A stretch of DNA of 64,000 bases from Metridium senile (GCA_949775045.1 OX459104.1:1632501-1696500), one strand, 5' to 3'. Shown: positions 38,183 through 50,463, numbered from the stretch's first letter. Numbers and translations: made by a program. Notes: generated by a model not told the origin, from the sequence alone.

Positions 38183-39093
38183 ATGTCACAGCAAAATCTT
38201 CAAGATATGGGACATTATCAGCTAGATCGTGATGCCGAGATGCCACTTAATGGAAAAGATAGAGAAATTGCTGAACTTAATAGACAATTGCAAAAGTCCC
38301 TAGTCGAAAGAAATGATGTTAAAGCCCAGCTAAAAACTAAAGATGATGAGGTTAGGGAACTACAAAAGATCGCACTAGAAACGAGTAAAGAGCAAACGAG
38401 GAGAATTGCGAAGCTTGAAAAAGATAGGGCATCCCTGAAGACGGAGCTTGTAAAGGCTAATGACAAAATAAGAAGTCTAGAAAACAAAATTAAAGACCTT
38501 GAGAACGAAAATGAAGGCCGCAAAGAAGAGAACCAAAAACTAAACGAAAAGTTAAAACCGGTTGAGGATAATCTGACAAAGGAGAATGAAAAGCTTAAAG
38601 GAGATATGAAAGACCACAAAGAAGAGGTAAAAGTGCTCAAAGAAACCATAGCGGCATTTCCAATAGAGTTAATGGCCAGCAAACAAACTATAGCATTCCT
38701 TCATCTAGGGGAGCTATGCTGTCAAATCCAAGATTTAATGTACAAAAGGATTTTGCCGAAACATTATACTTCGGGGCAGATTTATAAAGTTAAAACCATC
38801 GAGGAAGACGTGACGGATTTACCGGAGACCGAAAAAGAGAGAGAAGAAGCGGAGAATAAATGGAACGACTTAAAAATTGATCTCAAATGGGATTTAAAGC
38901 TACATAGAGCAGTAAAAGGGCTTCAGGGATCAAGAAATACCGAAGCTCATATCATCCTCATATAGATGAAACGTCTCTTCGAGAATATGCTTTGACTCTA
39001 GACCATCAAGGGGAGCTTAAAGGTCGGCTTTCTCTTGAACGAGTGAATAAACTAATTGAAATTTGGAAAAGTCTAAAACAAGAGGAACGTTAA
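38183..39093 (+). pseudogene. Coiled-coil/HEPN-like family gene with a 5 bp frameshift (copy E)
   Basis: The frame from 38183 runs 260 codons to 38965. Residues about 20-160 are coiled coil (LVERNDVKAQLKTKDDEVRE, NEGRKEENQKLNEKLK). The helical domain starts FLHLGELCCQIQDLMYKRIL. R251-N-T-E-A-H256 is present, then IILI and a stop. Against copies 1 and D, five extra bases (an ATCAT duplication at about 38950-38954) shift the frame right after the His. The other frame continues to a stop at 39091-39093 with IDETSLREYA- and LSLERVNKL-type residues, so about 45 residues of the domain are lost. It could still be a truncated protein. The upstream promoter module is also displaced by the 8.1 kb element. 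Confidence 0.8.
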
Positions 39094-40600
39094 TTGTATG
39101 TGAGGACTATATTTTGAAACATCTTGAGGAAGTATTGAAGTCACTTTATCACAGGCATATATTGACACTTTATATATATATTCTCGGTGTTCGGCCATGT
39201 TTAGTATTTCAAGGGCTAATAATGATCTTGATGTATTAACGTATTCTACTGGTGATATAGATTAAAAAAAAAAGGAAAATCGGTGTTGAAAACTATGGCT
39301 TTCAGGAAATAGTACCGACGTAGTTTTTTAATCAATAAGTATATTCTAACAAGACACATTCTAGTTATACAATTTAAGATAATATAAACATAAGCAAAAT
39401 AATTTCACAAAGTTTCCTATGACTTCATCATCATTTATTAATAATTCCTGTGCAAAACATATCTGGATCGATAATGTAGATCTAAAATTATTAAGCGACA
39501 GTCAAATTTTAAAACCATTTCATTTTAATTAATACGAATATTTACACAAATGGTACATCAATGGTAGCCAAATGATACACATCTATGTTAAAATATGTAA
39601 ATTGATAGATTTTTAGAAAAGTATTACAGATATATAGATATTGTGATAATTCACTGCAAATTTATTTATAAAGATCATTGTAAATTGATAGATTTTTAGA
39701 AAAAGTATTATATATATTTTGATATAGTGATATTCACTGCAAAGTGATTTTCTATCGAAATCTTACCCATTATGTTTATTTAAGCTGTATCTAAACATTC
39801 AAAACAGTTTACCAAATTACATGGTCTTTAAATCGTTAAAACGTATATATGTTTATATTTCTATATGTTAGCAGTCATAACTTTTGCAATTGACTGTACA
39901 TTTATTATGTAAAGATCATTGGACCATGAGCCAGAAATTAGTAATGATTTAGTACAGTCAACAATAAAAAATTATAAAATCAAACGTCTATTTATTACGG
40001 GAAAAAATAAGTTGTACAATTTGCAACGAAGGTAATCTGCACTTTGAAACTGTGTCACAGCGCAATGCAAAAGTATGTCCACTTCTGAGGTATTCACATT
40101 TTTACCACAATTGTGCGCAATTGTACCATTTGTAGGATTCCGTTGTTTTGATCTTACGAGCGCGTTTATTGACGTCATTTGTTGGTATAGCCATTATTTT
40201 TACCACCGTCAGTCTTGACCAATCAGAACGCAAAAACAAAATAATATGTGGTAAAGTTGTTAAACTTCTGTGCAATCGTTCACGAAAAATCGATTTTAAA
40301 ATTGAAATTCCCCACTTGGCATTTTTTGTACAACAAGAAAGCTTGTAAATGTTTGTTTTGCACCATATTTGGCAGCTGTTTCTTTGGGTTTTCAATTATA
40401 AGGTTATCTTTGTGTATTTTAGTGTATTGTTATTGATCTTCACACAGGTATTGTGACTGAAAATGGGGCGCCCCGACTATTGGAAATAAATCGAAATCAT
40501 AGCAATTATAGAAACTCGTACGAGCTTGACCTATTCATCTTACTCACATGATATTTTATTTTCATTTTTAACAGCTTTATTGGGCACGTATTAGTTACAA
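39094..40600 (+). other. 3' flank of copy E
   Basis: TGAAACATCTTGAGGAAGTA, GGTGTTCGGCCATGTTTAGT, a double AGATTTTTAGAAAAGTATTA-type repeat (39586-39760) and then the 3' module from about 39960 (AATAAA, TTTATTACGGGA, GACGTCATTTGTTGGTATAG, TACGAGCTTGACCTATTCAT). The 3' module is shared with copy F and copy 0. No other gene seen. Confidence 0.6.
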
Positions 40601-40796
40601 ATTTGACTTACAAAACAGATTTACAAAATAGACTATTATTAATACTCCCATTGTAAATAACAGTACATAAAACTAGACTTACAAAGCAAATTTACAAAAC
40701 AGACGTCTATCAAAACAGACTAAATGAAAATGCAGTTGTACTGTGAAACTGCTGTAAAAGTGGATTAATTTTTTTTACCGGGTAGGTCCTACAACG

Positions 40797-41440
40797 TATG
40801 ACATATTTTCAGTTCTTCTTAGTAACTACACACGACGTTATTTTTTATTCCGAGAATTCTCAATGTATGACATATTTTCAGTTCTTCTTTTTAACAACAC
40901 ACGACATTGTTTTCCTATTCTAGGAATTCTAAACGTATGATATATTTTCAGTTCTTTTTAGTAACAACACACGACATTATTTTCTATTCCGGGAATTCTA
41001 AACGTATGACATATTTTCAGTTCTTCTTAGTATAACAACAAACGACATTATTTTTTATTCCTGGAATTCTCAACGTATGACATATTTTCAGTTCTTCTTA
41101 GTAACAACACACGACATTATTTTCTATTCGGGGAATTCTCAACGTATGACATATTTTCAGTTCTTCTTTTTAACAACACACGACATTGTTTTCCTATTCC
41201 AGGAATTCTAAACGTATGACATATTTTCAGTTCTTCTTAGTAACTACACACGACATTATTTTCCTATTCCGGGAATTCTAAACGTATGACATATTTTCAG
41301 TTCTTCTTAGTAACTACACACGACATTGTTTTCCTATTCCAGGAATTCTAAACGTATGACATATTTTCAGTTCTTCTTAGTGACAACACACGGCATGCAT
41401 TATTTCCTATTCCGGGAATTCTAAACCGATGACATAATTT
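40797..41440. repeat. About 61 bp minisatellite, ten copies
   Basis: Unit: CGTATGACATATTTTCAGTT, CTTCTTAGTAACAACACACG, ACATTATTTTCTATTCCGGG, AATTCTAAA. Variants AGTAACTAC, TTTAACAAC and GACATTGTT alternate among copies. Confidence 0.9.
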
Positions 41441-41479
41441 CAATGCCATGCATTAATTATTTAGTGCTTCTATTCCATC

Positions 41480-42978
41480 TGTAGTATGTTGTAAAAACCA
41501 CGTACTATCGAAAAAAACATGAAATACACACTATATCTTCAGTTATTGAAAATGTCAGTAGACATGCCAGGACGGTAGTACATTGTAAATATGTAATAGC
41601 ATCGCAAAAAAACATAATGTAACGGTACTATCTTGCAATTAGTCACAAAAAGACTTTGTCAAAAATTCATTGTAAATATTTACTAGCATCAGAAAAAGAA
41701 AAATGGAAAAAAACCAAGGTATTGAAAACTAAGGTATTGAATACCACGTATAGGAATTTAAAAAGTTAAAATTGGTCTTTATAGTTATAAAAAAAATGAT
41801 TTTATGTATTACTTACTACCTTCATTGCACAGCTTGAATGTTAACGACTTGACGACATTAAACGTGTTTTTGTTTCAAACTTTGCATTGGTTGACTCAGA
41901 AGTATAATGGCTTAAAACGCGGATACAACAATGCTGAAGCTTTCGGTTCGAATCCTGACATTGGTATTAAAATACTTTTTTCTACAAAAATCGCTATCTA
42001 GTAAATTATCTGACTTCATGTGTGAAAAACCTTGTGAGAAAATTGTATTGTTACATCCAAAGAATTCACATTAAGAAATTGCCAATATATAAGGGAGCGA
42101 GACCGAGAGAAAACAAGAATACAATGAGAAGGCCTAAAGTGATAAATCCCTCACTTGAAAATGACATCGGACGATACCGAAATGTCGTAATTTCTTAGCG
42201 TTTGTCTTTCTTATCAATATTAGAAGTATCTTTCTATTATAATATTTGTATTCATTTTGCACTCGCGCTCGATGGGTCCAGACAAGCTTACATAGATCAC
42301 AACGTCAATTTTATTTACGTAGGAAACATATTGTTCGTATGTGTTCTATTGACTAGACAGAAACTATAATATGTTTTTTTGATACCATATTTGGTCTTTG
42401 AAGCTCAAATCAACATGACCGCTTCAAAATTGTTGATAAAGCAAGAAGACTTGAATAACTTACGGGGAAAAATTTAAAAAAACAAATTGAATATTCCAGA
42501 GCATAGATCAAAAGAAATGTATGGTAGGTTGAACGTTTCAACCCACTTATAAGTTTGTGCTATTGATTGAGGGCATCTTGCGTTCGAAAACCTTCAGTCC
42601 AGAACAATTATACCATAAAACTTGGAAAAAAAACATCAATTAAAATCGATCTGTTTTTTCTTAATGTTTTTTTCTTTGACGTCATTTGCTGCATTGGTAT
42701 CCATGGCTGATTATCAAACTCAATTTTTTGAAAAAAAGACACACTTTTAAGTTGAATTAAATTTTTTGTTTGACATGAATCATTTTTTGATAATTTCACT
42801 TACTCTTACGTACATCAGTATATGTTTCGTGATATCTCAAATTGACTAATAACAATTATCATCTCTAAACTTAGTCTTAGTCAACATTACTCTCACAACA
42901 CCCTTTATGTAAAATGGTATACGTAGTCTGGAAGTTAAAGTTTGTAATAAACACTGTTAGCAAAACTTTCACTTTGAA
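41480..42978 (+). repeat. Duplicated block: 3CxxC tail copies plus upstream block (copy F)
   Basis: 41480-41700 repeats the 120 bp tail units of 20520-22000 (TCGCAAAAAAACATAATGTA, ACTATCTTGCAATTAGTCAC). 41740-41800 resembles 22660-22740. 42130-42980 repeats 23860-24930. The order matches 20.5-24.9 kb, so one segment of about 4.5 kb was duplicated here and has since shrunk. Confidence 0.65.
41820..42005 (+). repeat. tRNA-like SINE candidate, copy a
   Basis: AGTATAATGG (41901-41910) resembles a tRNA A box and GGTTCGAATCC (41945-41955) is a consensus pol III B box, 34 bases apart. The same about 180 bp unit occurs at 59822-60010 in a different context. Stems of a full tRNA do not form well. Confidence 0.5.
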
Positions 42979-42991
42979 ATTACACAGATTT

Positions 42992-43202
42992 TTTTTTTTT
43001 TTTAATTGTTTTTATTTCAAACACACATTTACAATTACAAGATAGTGTAAGATAATTAAAGAACAAAAAGAAATATATACATTTAAATAAATATAATAAT
43101 GTAAATAATATAATGTTAATTGTACTAGAAATAGGGGAAAAAAAGGAAATTAAGGAATGTTAATGTTTAGATCCTAAAACGAGGGCGTCTCTTAAACTCG
43201 AG
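42992..43202 (-). mobile_element. 5'-truncated retroposon tail with 13 bp target duplication
   Basis: A T-run at the left is the poly(A) tail of a minus-strand insert, with AATAAA just upstream of the tail. ATTACACAGATTT flanks both sides (42979-42991 and 43203-43215). The 211 bp body lacks coding sequence and is probably a LINE 3' UTR. Confidence 0.85.
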
Positions 43203-43239
43203 ATTACACAGATTTATTAAATACTTAAAAAATAGGCAT

Positions 43240-43430
43240 AAGAGTGAAATAGGCATGTAGAAAAATAGGCATGTAGAAATTCTGAATATAATAAACACTC
43301 GAAAGCTATTTAGCTATTCATATCAAAAATACTTTCAAAACAACCATGATACCACACGGCAGGAAACTGAAGGCGTCATTATTTTCTTGACATAATCACG
43401 CGCGTCAAACAAAACTATAAAAAGAAAAGT
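43240..43430 (+). promoter_or_regulatory. Promoter module of copy F
   Basis: GGCATGTAGAAATTCTGAAT, AACACTCGAAAGC, AAAACAACCATGATACCACA, TTGACATAATCACGCGCGTC and CTATAAAAAG (43416-43425). CACGTG is CACGCG here. The same order is seen in copies 1 and G. Predicted start is near 43450. Confidence 0.65.
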
Positions 43431-43566
43431 TTTTTGGTATATAAAGATCAAACCCTTAATATCTTGGAAGCAGTGTAGTGCATAGCTTCAATTCCATCTG
43501 TCCTACAGATTTTATATCGTTTGTAACATTTGCCTTGCTACGTTTGATTCTCAAAAACTTAACGTG

Positions 43567-44973
43567 ATGAATTATCAATCTTTTAATCGCGATGGACCGG
43601 GGGATAAAGAGAACTTTGGACACCACAAACACACTAATGGAATAGAAACTGGCGTTTCAAGTTATCAAGATACGAACTACGAAGAACTCATTAAAGAATT
43701 GCAGAAACAGCTCGACACAAACGTGACAGAGCTTACCGATCTGAGACAAAGAGTTAAAGACTTTGAATTTCAACTGGAGAAGAAATGTGACGAAGTCAAA
43801 AACTTAAAGCAAAGAATAAACGAACTTGAAGAAGAAAAGAGGACACTTCAGGAAGAGCTGACTGGGGATGAAGAGAACTTGGGACATGTACATGATACGA
43901 ACTACGAACAAGACATTAAAGAATTGCAGACACAACTTGACACCAAAGAGACAAAGCTTACCGATCTGAACAAAAGAGTTAAAGAAATAGAAAAGAAACA
44001 AAATGACCTTGAATTTCAACTGGAGAAGAAATGTGACGAAGTCAAAGACTTAAAGCAAAGAACAGATGAACTTGAAGAAGAAAAGAGGACACTTCAAGAA
44101 GAGCTGACCTCCGTAAAGTTCACCTTAAAAATCACGAAAGAAGAAGTTCAAAAGCTTAATGATCAAAAGTTGAAAGAAGCCCTAGCTGAAAAAAATGACG
44201 TTAAAGTTGAGTTGAAAACTCTTAAAACTCTGTTGAAGACTAAACATCATCAGAATAGCGAGCTACAGAAGACAAATGAAAAGCTTAAAAATGATGAGCT
44301 GCAGAAGAGAATTGAGACGCTTGAAAAGGAGAACGAGAGATTGTCGGTCAAGATAAAAACGCTTGAAACTGATATAGAAATGCTAAAAAGTGAGATGAAA
44401 GAGCAAAAGGAAGAGAATCGAAAACGTGTACATGAGCTTGAGTACAAGAATGAAAAGCTTGAAGGAAAGAACCAAAACCTCAACGAAAATTTGCAAAGAA
44501 TCGAGTTGGACTTAAAGACGGTGAAACAGCTCGAGATAACCAAACCCATCGAACAAAGTAAGGCATCGCTTTATCTAGGAGAACTATGCTGGCAAATACA
44601 GAGCTTGATTTACCAGATTGTTATGCCACAGTATCATCTGCCGAAACGCAGTTATAAAGCAAAAAACATCGTGAAAGACATAAAGAAATGGACGAAGACC
44701 CCAGACGAGGAAAAAGAGGCGAACGAAAAATGGCAAGAATTAAAAAGTATTCTTAATTGGAATGAAGAGCAAGAGGAAGCAGTACGAGCTCTTCAAGAAT
44801 CAAGAAATGCCGAAGCTCATCCTCCTTTAGATGAAATCGATCTTCGAGAATCTGCAAAGGTTATAGAACGTGAAGGGATCTATTCAACAGATTTGCTTTC
44901 TCTGGATCTAGTGAATAAACTCATTGACATTTTGGTTAAGCTTAGACAAATGACGAAAGATAAGCCTATATAA
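43567..44973 (+). CDS. Long coiled-coil protein with C-terminal HEPN-like domain (copy F)
   Basis: 468 residues from the ATG at 43567. Residues about 35-330 are coiled coil, more than twice the length seen in copies 1 and D. Residues about 35-105 and 110-190 are a tandem internal duplication: both hold DTNYE, KELQ-x-QLDT, FQLEKKCDEVK and ELEEEKRTLQEELT. The helical C-terminal domain starts LYLGELCWQIQSLIYQIVMP (about 335), passes ILNWNEEQEEAVRALQES and R413-N-A-E-A-H418, then PPLDEIDLRESAKVIEREG. No stop or shift interrupts it. The motif and the fold-level pattern fit HEPN RNases. The expanded coil suggests a longer rod or a changed oligomer. Upstream there is a family promoter with a good TATA box. 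AATAAA follows at about 45168. Confidence 0.85.
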   Translation: MNYQSFNRDGPGDKENFGHHKHTNGIETGVSSYQDTNYEELIKELQKQLDTNVTELTDLRQRVKDFEFQLEKKCDEVKNLKQRINELEEEKRTLQEELTGDEENLGHVHDTNYEQDIKELQTQLDTKETKLTDLNKRVKEIEKKQNDLEFQLEKKCDEVKDLKQRTDELEEEKRTLQEELTSVKFTLKITKEEVQKLNDQKLKEALAEKNDVKVELKTLKTLLKTKHHQNSELQKTNEKLKNDELQKRIETLEKENERLSVKIKTLETDIEMLKSEMKEQKEENRKRVHELEYKNEKLEGKNQNLNENLQRIELDLKTVKQLEITKPIEQSKASLYLGELCWQIQSLIYQIVMPQYHLPKRSYKAKNIVKDIKKWTKTPDEEKEANEKWQELKSILNWNEEQEEAVRALQESRNAEAHPPLDEIDLRESAKVIEREGIYSTDLLSLDLVNKLIDILVKLRQMTKDKPI

Positions 44974-45800
44974 GACACTGGATATTCTCCGGGGCTCAGA
45001 GAGCGAAAAAATAGCTAGAGCTAACTACACATGTTAAAATATGTAAATTTATAGATTTTTAGAAATGCATTATAGATATATAGATATATATTGATATTTC
45101 ACAGCAAATTTATTATTAGATCATGAACCATGAGCCAGAAACTAGTAATGTTTTATTACAGTCGACAATAAAAATTTATAAAATCAAACCTCTATTTGAT
45201 ATTATTCATTAAAAATTGTTGCGGGCCTTGGAAAACTTCAAATGCACCAAAATGCTTTTTAACAATTTAAGCAACAAAGGCGATCTACACTTTGAAACTC
45301 ATGACAGTGCTGTGCGCAAGACAAGTATGCCCACTTCTCGGATATTCACATTTTTACCACAATTGCGCACAATCAACAGTACTTTTTCAGTTGTTTTCAT
45401 CTTATGAGGACGTTTATTAACGTCATTTGTTGGTATAGCCTTCATTTTTACCGCCGTCAGTCTTGACCAATCAAAACGCAAAAAAAGAAACATGTGGTAA
45501 AGTTGTCAAACTTCTGTGCAATCGTTCACGAAAAATCGATTTTAAAATTGAAATTCCCCACTTGGCATTTTTTGTACAAAAAGAAAGCTTGTAAATGTTG
45601 ATTTTGCAGCATATTTGACAGCTGTTTCTTTGGGTTTTCAGTCATAGGGAAAGCTTTGTGCGTGTATTTCTATTGATCTTCATACAGGTATTATGACTGA
45701 AAATTACCATGGCACGCTCTGACTATTGGAAATAAATCGAAATATAGCAATTATAGAATGTAATAACAAATACGAGCTTGACTTATTCATCTTACTCGCC
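44974..45800 (+). other. 3' flank module of copy F
   Basis: ATGTAAATTTATAGATTTTT and GAACCATGAGCCAGAAACTA match copy E's flank. The 3' module from about 45165 (AATAAA, AATTTAAGCAACAAAGGCGA, TATTAACGTCATTTGTTGGT, TACGAGCTTGACTTATTCAT) is complete. Confidence 0.65.
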
Positions 45801-47190
45801 TTGGAGCTGTGATGACGGCTTCGTTGTTTTATAGAGAAGTGAGGTCTAATGCCGATGTCTTTAAAAATTCGTCTTTGCTGTTTGCTGTATATATTATATA
45901 TATACTGCGAAAAGTGATTTTGCAGTTGTTTTAAAGGTGATCGGTTGTTTGGAGATTCACATACGTTTTTTGAATTCTCTGAGCGAAAGACGAGTGGCTT
46001 TGATTCCGTGTGTGGTCAATGGAAAAAATGTTGATGAATTGTTCAAAAACATCCGAATTCCAGCGTTATTACGGATTTTAATTTCGTCTGATTTAGAGGT
46101 TAGTGTAGCTGTCAGTGTAGTGTAGTGCAAATATCAAGAAAATACGAATTAGATTGTGAGCAATAAGTACATGCACTGAGCAAATTCGTGCAAAGACGGC
46201 GTTGGATTGTGTCACTTGGTTGTAAAGTTTTTTTATGAATAAAAACATTTCCATCAATGTTTGGTTGTGATTTTTATCTACATTTCGAGTTAGTTTGAAA
46301 TCTGCAAAGTGATTGTTTGAGATTACTAAACAACCATGAGTTATATTTGTGGACTTTAGCTTTCGAAAATCTCAAGCCAGATTCACTTGCCTTTACAGCA
46401 TTTTTTTCTGCACGAAATCTTGTTCATATGTAAAGTTTAAAATATAAAAGGCGAGTAATTTCAGACATTTTACAAAATTCCATAATTCATTTTACAAAAT
46501 ATAAGATTACACTTGAAAAACAATTATTCGCACGTCCCATGCATTACCAGCTTGTCAGTCAGTACAAAAACAGTTTCGCAAATAAGCATTCAAAACTATA
46601 AGTTCTGTTCTTCAACATTCATAAACAATTATTGTAATAATAAAGATATGTGGAATAATTGTTCCAGAAGTTTCACTACCACTCAAAATGAATTGAAGTT
46701 AAGATTAAAAAAACTAGCTAATTTACTTCTTTGTTTACATCAGCATGCACGAATAGAAATGTAGTCTTTTAATATTTACACGATTCAAAAAAAAGCTCAC
46801 AGATCTAATAGAATTTAACACACAGTATATTAAATCAACGCAGAGGAATATAACTGAACATACAAATGTTAAAGAGCTCCGAAAATAAAGTATTAATTGA
46901 TATGGAATTTAATATCGTCTTATTATGGATTTGATATTATTTTAAAAAGTAATATACATAAATTATATAGAAGCAATATCATTATTGAAAGCATCCTGTG
47001 ATAATCTGGTCATTGATAAATCGTTAAAAACATTTCAGTTCTACGATAGAGAAGATGAAAGAGAAGGTACGATGAGTGCGACAATTATTTGGAATTGAAT
47101 CAGTGAATCAGTGATTAATGGAGTACTTCCTCCTTTAGACCTAAATTGTCAATTAGAATGTAATTGTTTTGTGAATTGTGTTTGTTTAAT
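45801..47190. other. Intergenic, nothing recognised
   Basis: AT-rich. A few frames of 60-83 codons without recognisable domains. Confidence 0.35.
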
Positions 47191-47193
47191 ATA

Positions 47194-50100
47194 CAGTATG
47201 TGTGTGCAATTCCGGACGGTTTTTAAATAAATTGCCATATCATTCGTTAAATGCATTGTTTAGGAAATACATATTTCCTGGAGATGAGGTAACATCTGAT
47301 AAAGATTTATATAAAGTATTGGTCAATTTTAGTGATTTTTAAAAATGTTATGGATATATTTGTAAAGTAGTTTGAGTGGTGCAATTCCGGACAGTTGTGT
47401 GCAAAGCCGGACACTATTAAAGTAGGTTCTGTTTAATCAATTCTTTGAATTTATTTCCTAATTTTCGAATGCTTACGATAGATTTTCTATTTCCACAGTC
47501 AAATTTGAGATTAAAGCATAAATTTGTGTTAATTAAATCATGGATTGAATTACGTTGCTTGATTAATACGTTTGAGCACTAAAGTATTTCACACATGAGT
47601 AATTGCTTTCGTGCGTTGGATTCTGCAAATGAATATAAATGTCCTATAAATGAATAGTGCATGGTGATTAAACTATCCAAAAGATAACTTTTGTTTGCAA
47701 AATCAACCTGCAGTTGAATTGTATATTTTTAAGCGACATTTTAACCTACAATTCAAAGTTACGGGTGATTGCTAGTCTTGTATATTTTATACAATACAAT
47801 ACAATACAATACAATATCTGTTTATTTAGTACCTTGCATATACATTTGTTAATATAAATGTCAAAAATAAAAATGTTTACATGAATAAAGGTACATGCTA
47901 CCTATAATAACCATATTGGTTAGCCTAAGATAGGTAGCCGATCATAATTACTTGTTACATATATCAATATAATAGAAAAGGTAGAAGTTTACAAAAAAAA
48001 TTAAATAGTTACATATTTGCAATATATATAGTCATATTTACGATAGAAAAAAAAGTGGATTACGAGAGGATGCTAGTGAAAGAGGATGAGTGCATAGGAA
48101 GAGAGGATATCGTCAAATAAAGTGTCTTTAAATTTAGTTTTACTGAGTTTTATAGTCGAATCACTGATGTAGTTCCAAATTTTGACACCGGAAAATTTTA
48201 TATTGTATTTACCGTAGTTGGTTCGGACTTTAGGCAGGGCGTAGCTGCATTTTGAGGCCAATCGTGTGTTGTAATTATGTTTTTGATTAACGTTGGTAAA
48301 ATACGATTTCAAGGAAATGGGCAAGTTGTTTGAATTGTAGTCATACATGAATAGAGCAGTCTACAGAAAAACAAGATCCGGAAATTTCAAAATTTTCAAT
48401 GTAAGGAAAATGGGATTAGTATGAGCTTGATAGCTACTAAATGTCATTAATCGCAAAGCTTTTTTCTGTAGAATCAAGAGGGGGTTTGTTGTGGATTGAT
48501 AGGTGTGACCCCATGCAACAATACCATAGGTAAGGTATGGATAGATGAAACAATGGTATAGGTTGGAAAGAATATCTAAATTTACATAATGTCTGGCTTT
48601 TGACATGATCCCAATGCCACGTTTAATTTTACCAGTTATGAAAGAAACATGTGACTTCCAATTTAGGTTACTATCCAGCATAATCCCGAGATACTTAATT
48701 TGAGTTTCGTGCTTAATGGTTTTAGAATCTATTTTTATATTAAGGTTATAATTTATTTTCTTCTGAGGAGGATGGAAGATGACAAAATTAGATTTCTTTA
48801 TATTAAGAGATAATTTGTTTGCACAAAGCCAAGAATGAATGCCTGACAGCTCGTCATTGATGGTATTTTCTAGCGACTGCAAACTCTTATTTTTATAGAA
48901 GAGATTAGAGTCATCAGCAAATAGATGAAAGTCAAGTATTGAAGATGAGTTTTGGAAATCGTTGATGTATAGCAAAAAAAGTAATGGTCCAAGAACTGAG
49001 CCTTGTGGGACTCCACAGCGTACATGGAAAATATCAGATTTGGTATTCCCTATTGAGACATACTGCTTTCTATTTTGGAGGTAAGACTGGAACCATTTAT
49101 TAGCGAGCCCTCTTATACCGTAATGGTCTAGTTTTTGGATCACGATATTATGGTTCACAGTATCGAATGCTTTTGTTAGATCAATAAAGATGCCACAAGA
49201 ATAGGCTCCATCTTCGATGGCGCATTGTATATTATCGGTAATTGACAGTATGGCTTGAGTAGTGGAATGCTTAGTTCGAAAGCCAAACTGTCTTTCATAT
49301 AAAATATTATTTTTGTTCACAAATTGTATTAGTCTATTAAAAACAAGTTTTTCGAGGATTCTATCGAATATGGATAGCAATGAGATTGGACGGTAATTAC
49401 TGATATCTAGCTGTGAACCCTTTTTAAAGACTGGCTTAACACTTGCCACTTTTAAGTTGGCAGGGACTGATCCATTTGAAATAGAAGCGTTACATATTAT
49501 TGCTAAAGGTTCTGCGATTAGGTTTTTTGTTGACTTTAATAAGGATATTGGAATGCTATAAAGACCTGTAGCTTTTTTTGCATCAAGAGTGTCAATTACT
49601 TTCTTGATTTCTTCTGTTGTAACTGCAGTAAACTGAAGGGTATCAGCTACTTTAGTTGGCATAAAATCGATTGGAGAACTAGGAGTTGATGGTATTTCGT
49701 TTGCTGTTGTTTCTCCGATATTTGCAAAGAACTCATTAAAGGTATTTGCAATGGAATTACAATCTGTCAATTCGACATTTTCAGATGTAATTATTTTTGA
49801 AGAAACGTTTGAATTTCCATTTTTAAAACCAATAATTTCTTTAATCCCTTTCCAGGTTTTCTTGAGATTTGTTCTATTTGTTGAAAAATATTTATTATAG
49901 TAATTCTTCTTACTTATTTTTATTAAATGATTCAACTTCATATATATCAACTATCGTCCGGAATTGCACATACCTTAGTGGATTTTAGTAGTATTTCTAA
50001 AACCGTCTCCTACACTTATTTAAAACTATTAAAAGCTCTTCTTTTCACACAAGATAAAAATTTGTTTGCAATTGAAAACGTACTAATTATTTTGGCGTTA

Positions 50101-50384
50101 TCATTTGAATCTGCAGAAAAATCACCATTTTAACTTTAACATGTAATTCGGAGCGCGTTAAAAACTGACTTATTGCGAATTTGCATATTCACATGCGATG
50201 ACAAATCGCTCTTTTTCCTAGCTGAAAATATCTCGATTGTCACAAAAACTTCTCAATAGAATACATACAAATGCTTAATTCTATAATGTTGTTTTCATTT
50301 TTAAACAAATTCGATCTCTTTTTTAACGCTTAAATGCCAAAGTGTCGGGATTTGCACACTGTCCGGATTTGTACACACATACTG
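47194..50384. mobile_element. Pogo/mariner-like terminal-repeat element hosting a LINE
   Basis: Left CAGTATGTGTGTGCAATTCC and right, reverse complemented, CAGTATGTGTGTACAAATCC, each flanked by TA. The CAGTA start and TA site fit Tc1/mariner/pogo elements. GTCCGGA-type motifs recur inside (47390, 49955, 50360). After removing the LINE, about 1 kb remains and no transposase is seen. Confidence 0.65.
47788..49950 (-). mobile_element. CR1/L2-like LINE, 5'-truncated, one in-frame stop
   Basis: The minus-strand frame 49950-48361 has the reverse transcriptase signature: KGSQLDISNYRPISLLSIFD (178-197), IFIDLTKAFDTVNH with D257, GVPQGSVLGPLLFLLYINDF (313-332) and FADD (344-347, the catalytic Asp pair). 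A TAG at 48361-48363 interrupts, and the same frame continues to 48073 with HNYNTRLASK and a GVKIWNYISD tail, as usual for this clade. The 3' end is a short (ATTGT)n tail (47788-47815). The endonuclease domain is absent, so it cannot move by itself. It lies inside the pogo-like element. Confidence 0.9.
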
Positions 50385-50463
50385 TACCTCATCACTGATT
50401 GTTCCTTTTTTCAAATTAAATAAATGAACATAAATAAATACATTGGATACAGTATTTTTAAGT

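Noticed and set aside
40797..41440. Possible CRISPR-like array
   Set aside because: The 61 bp units are contiguous with no unique spacers, and the context is eukaryotic.
43804..44549. Minus-strand frames of 71 and 99 codons
   Set aside because: Antisense shadows of copy F; Ser/Phe-rich composition is the complement of Glu/Lys codons.
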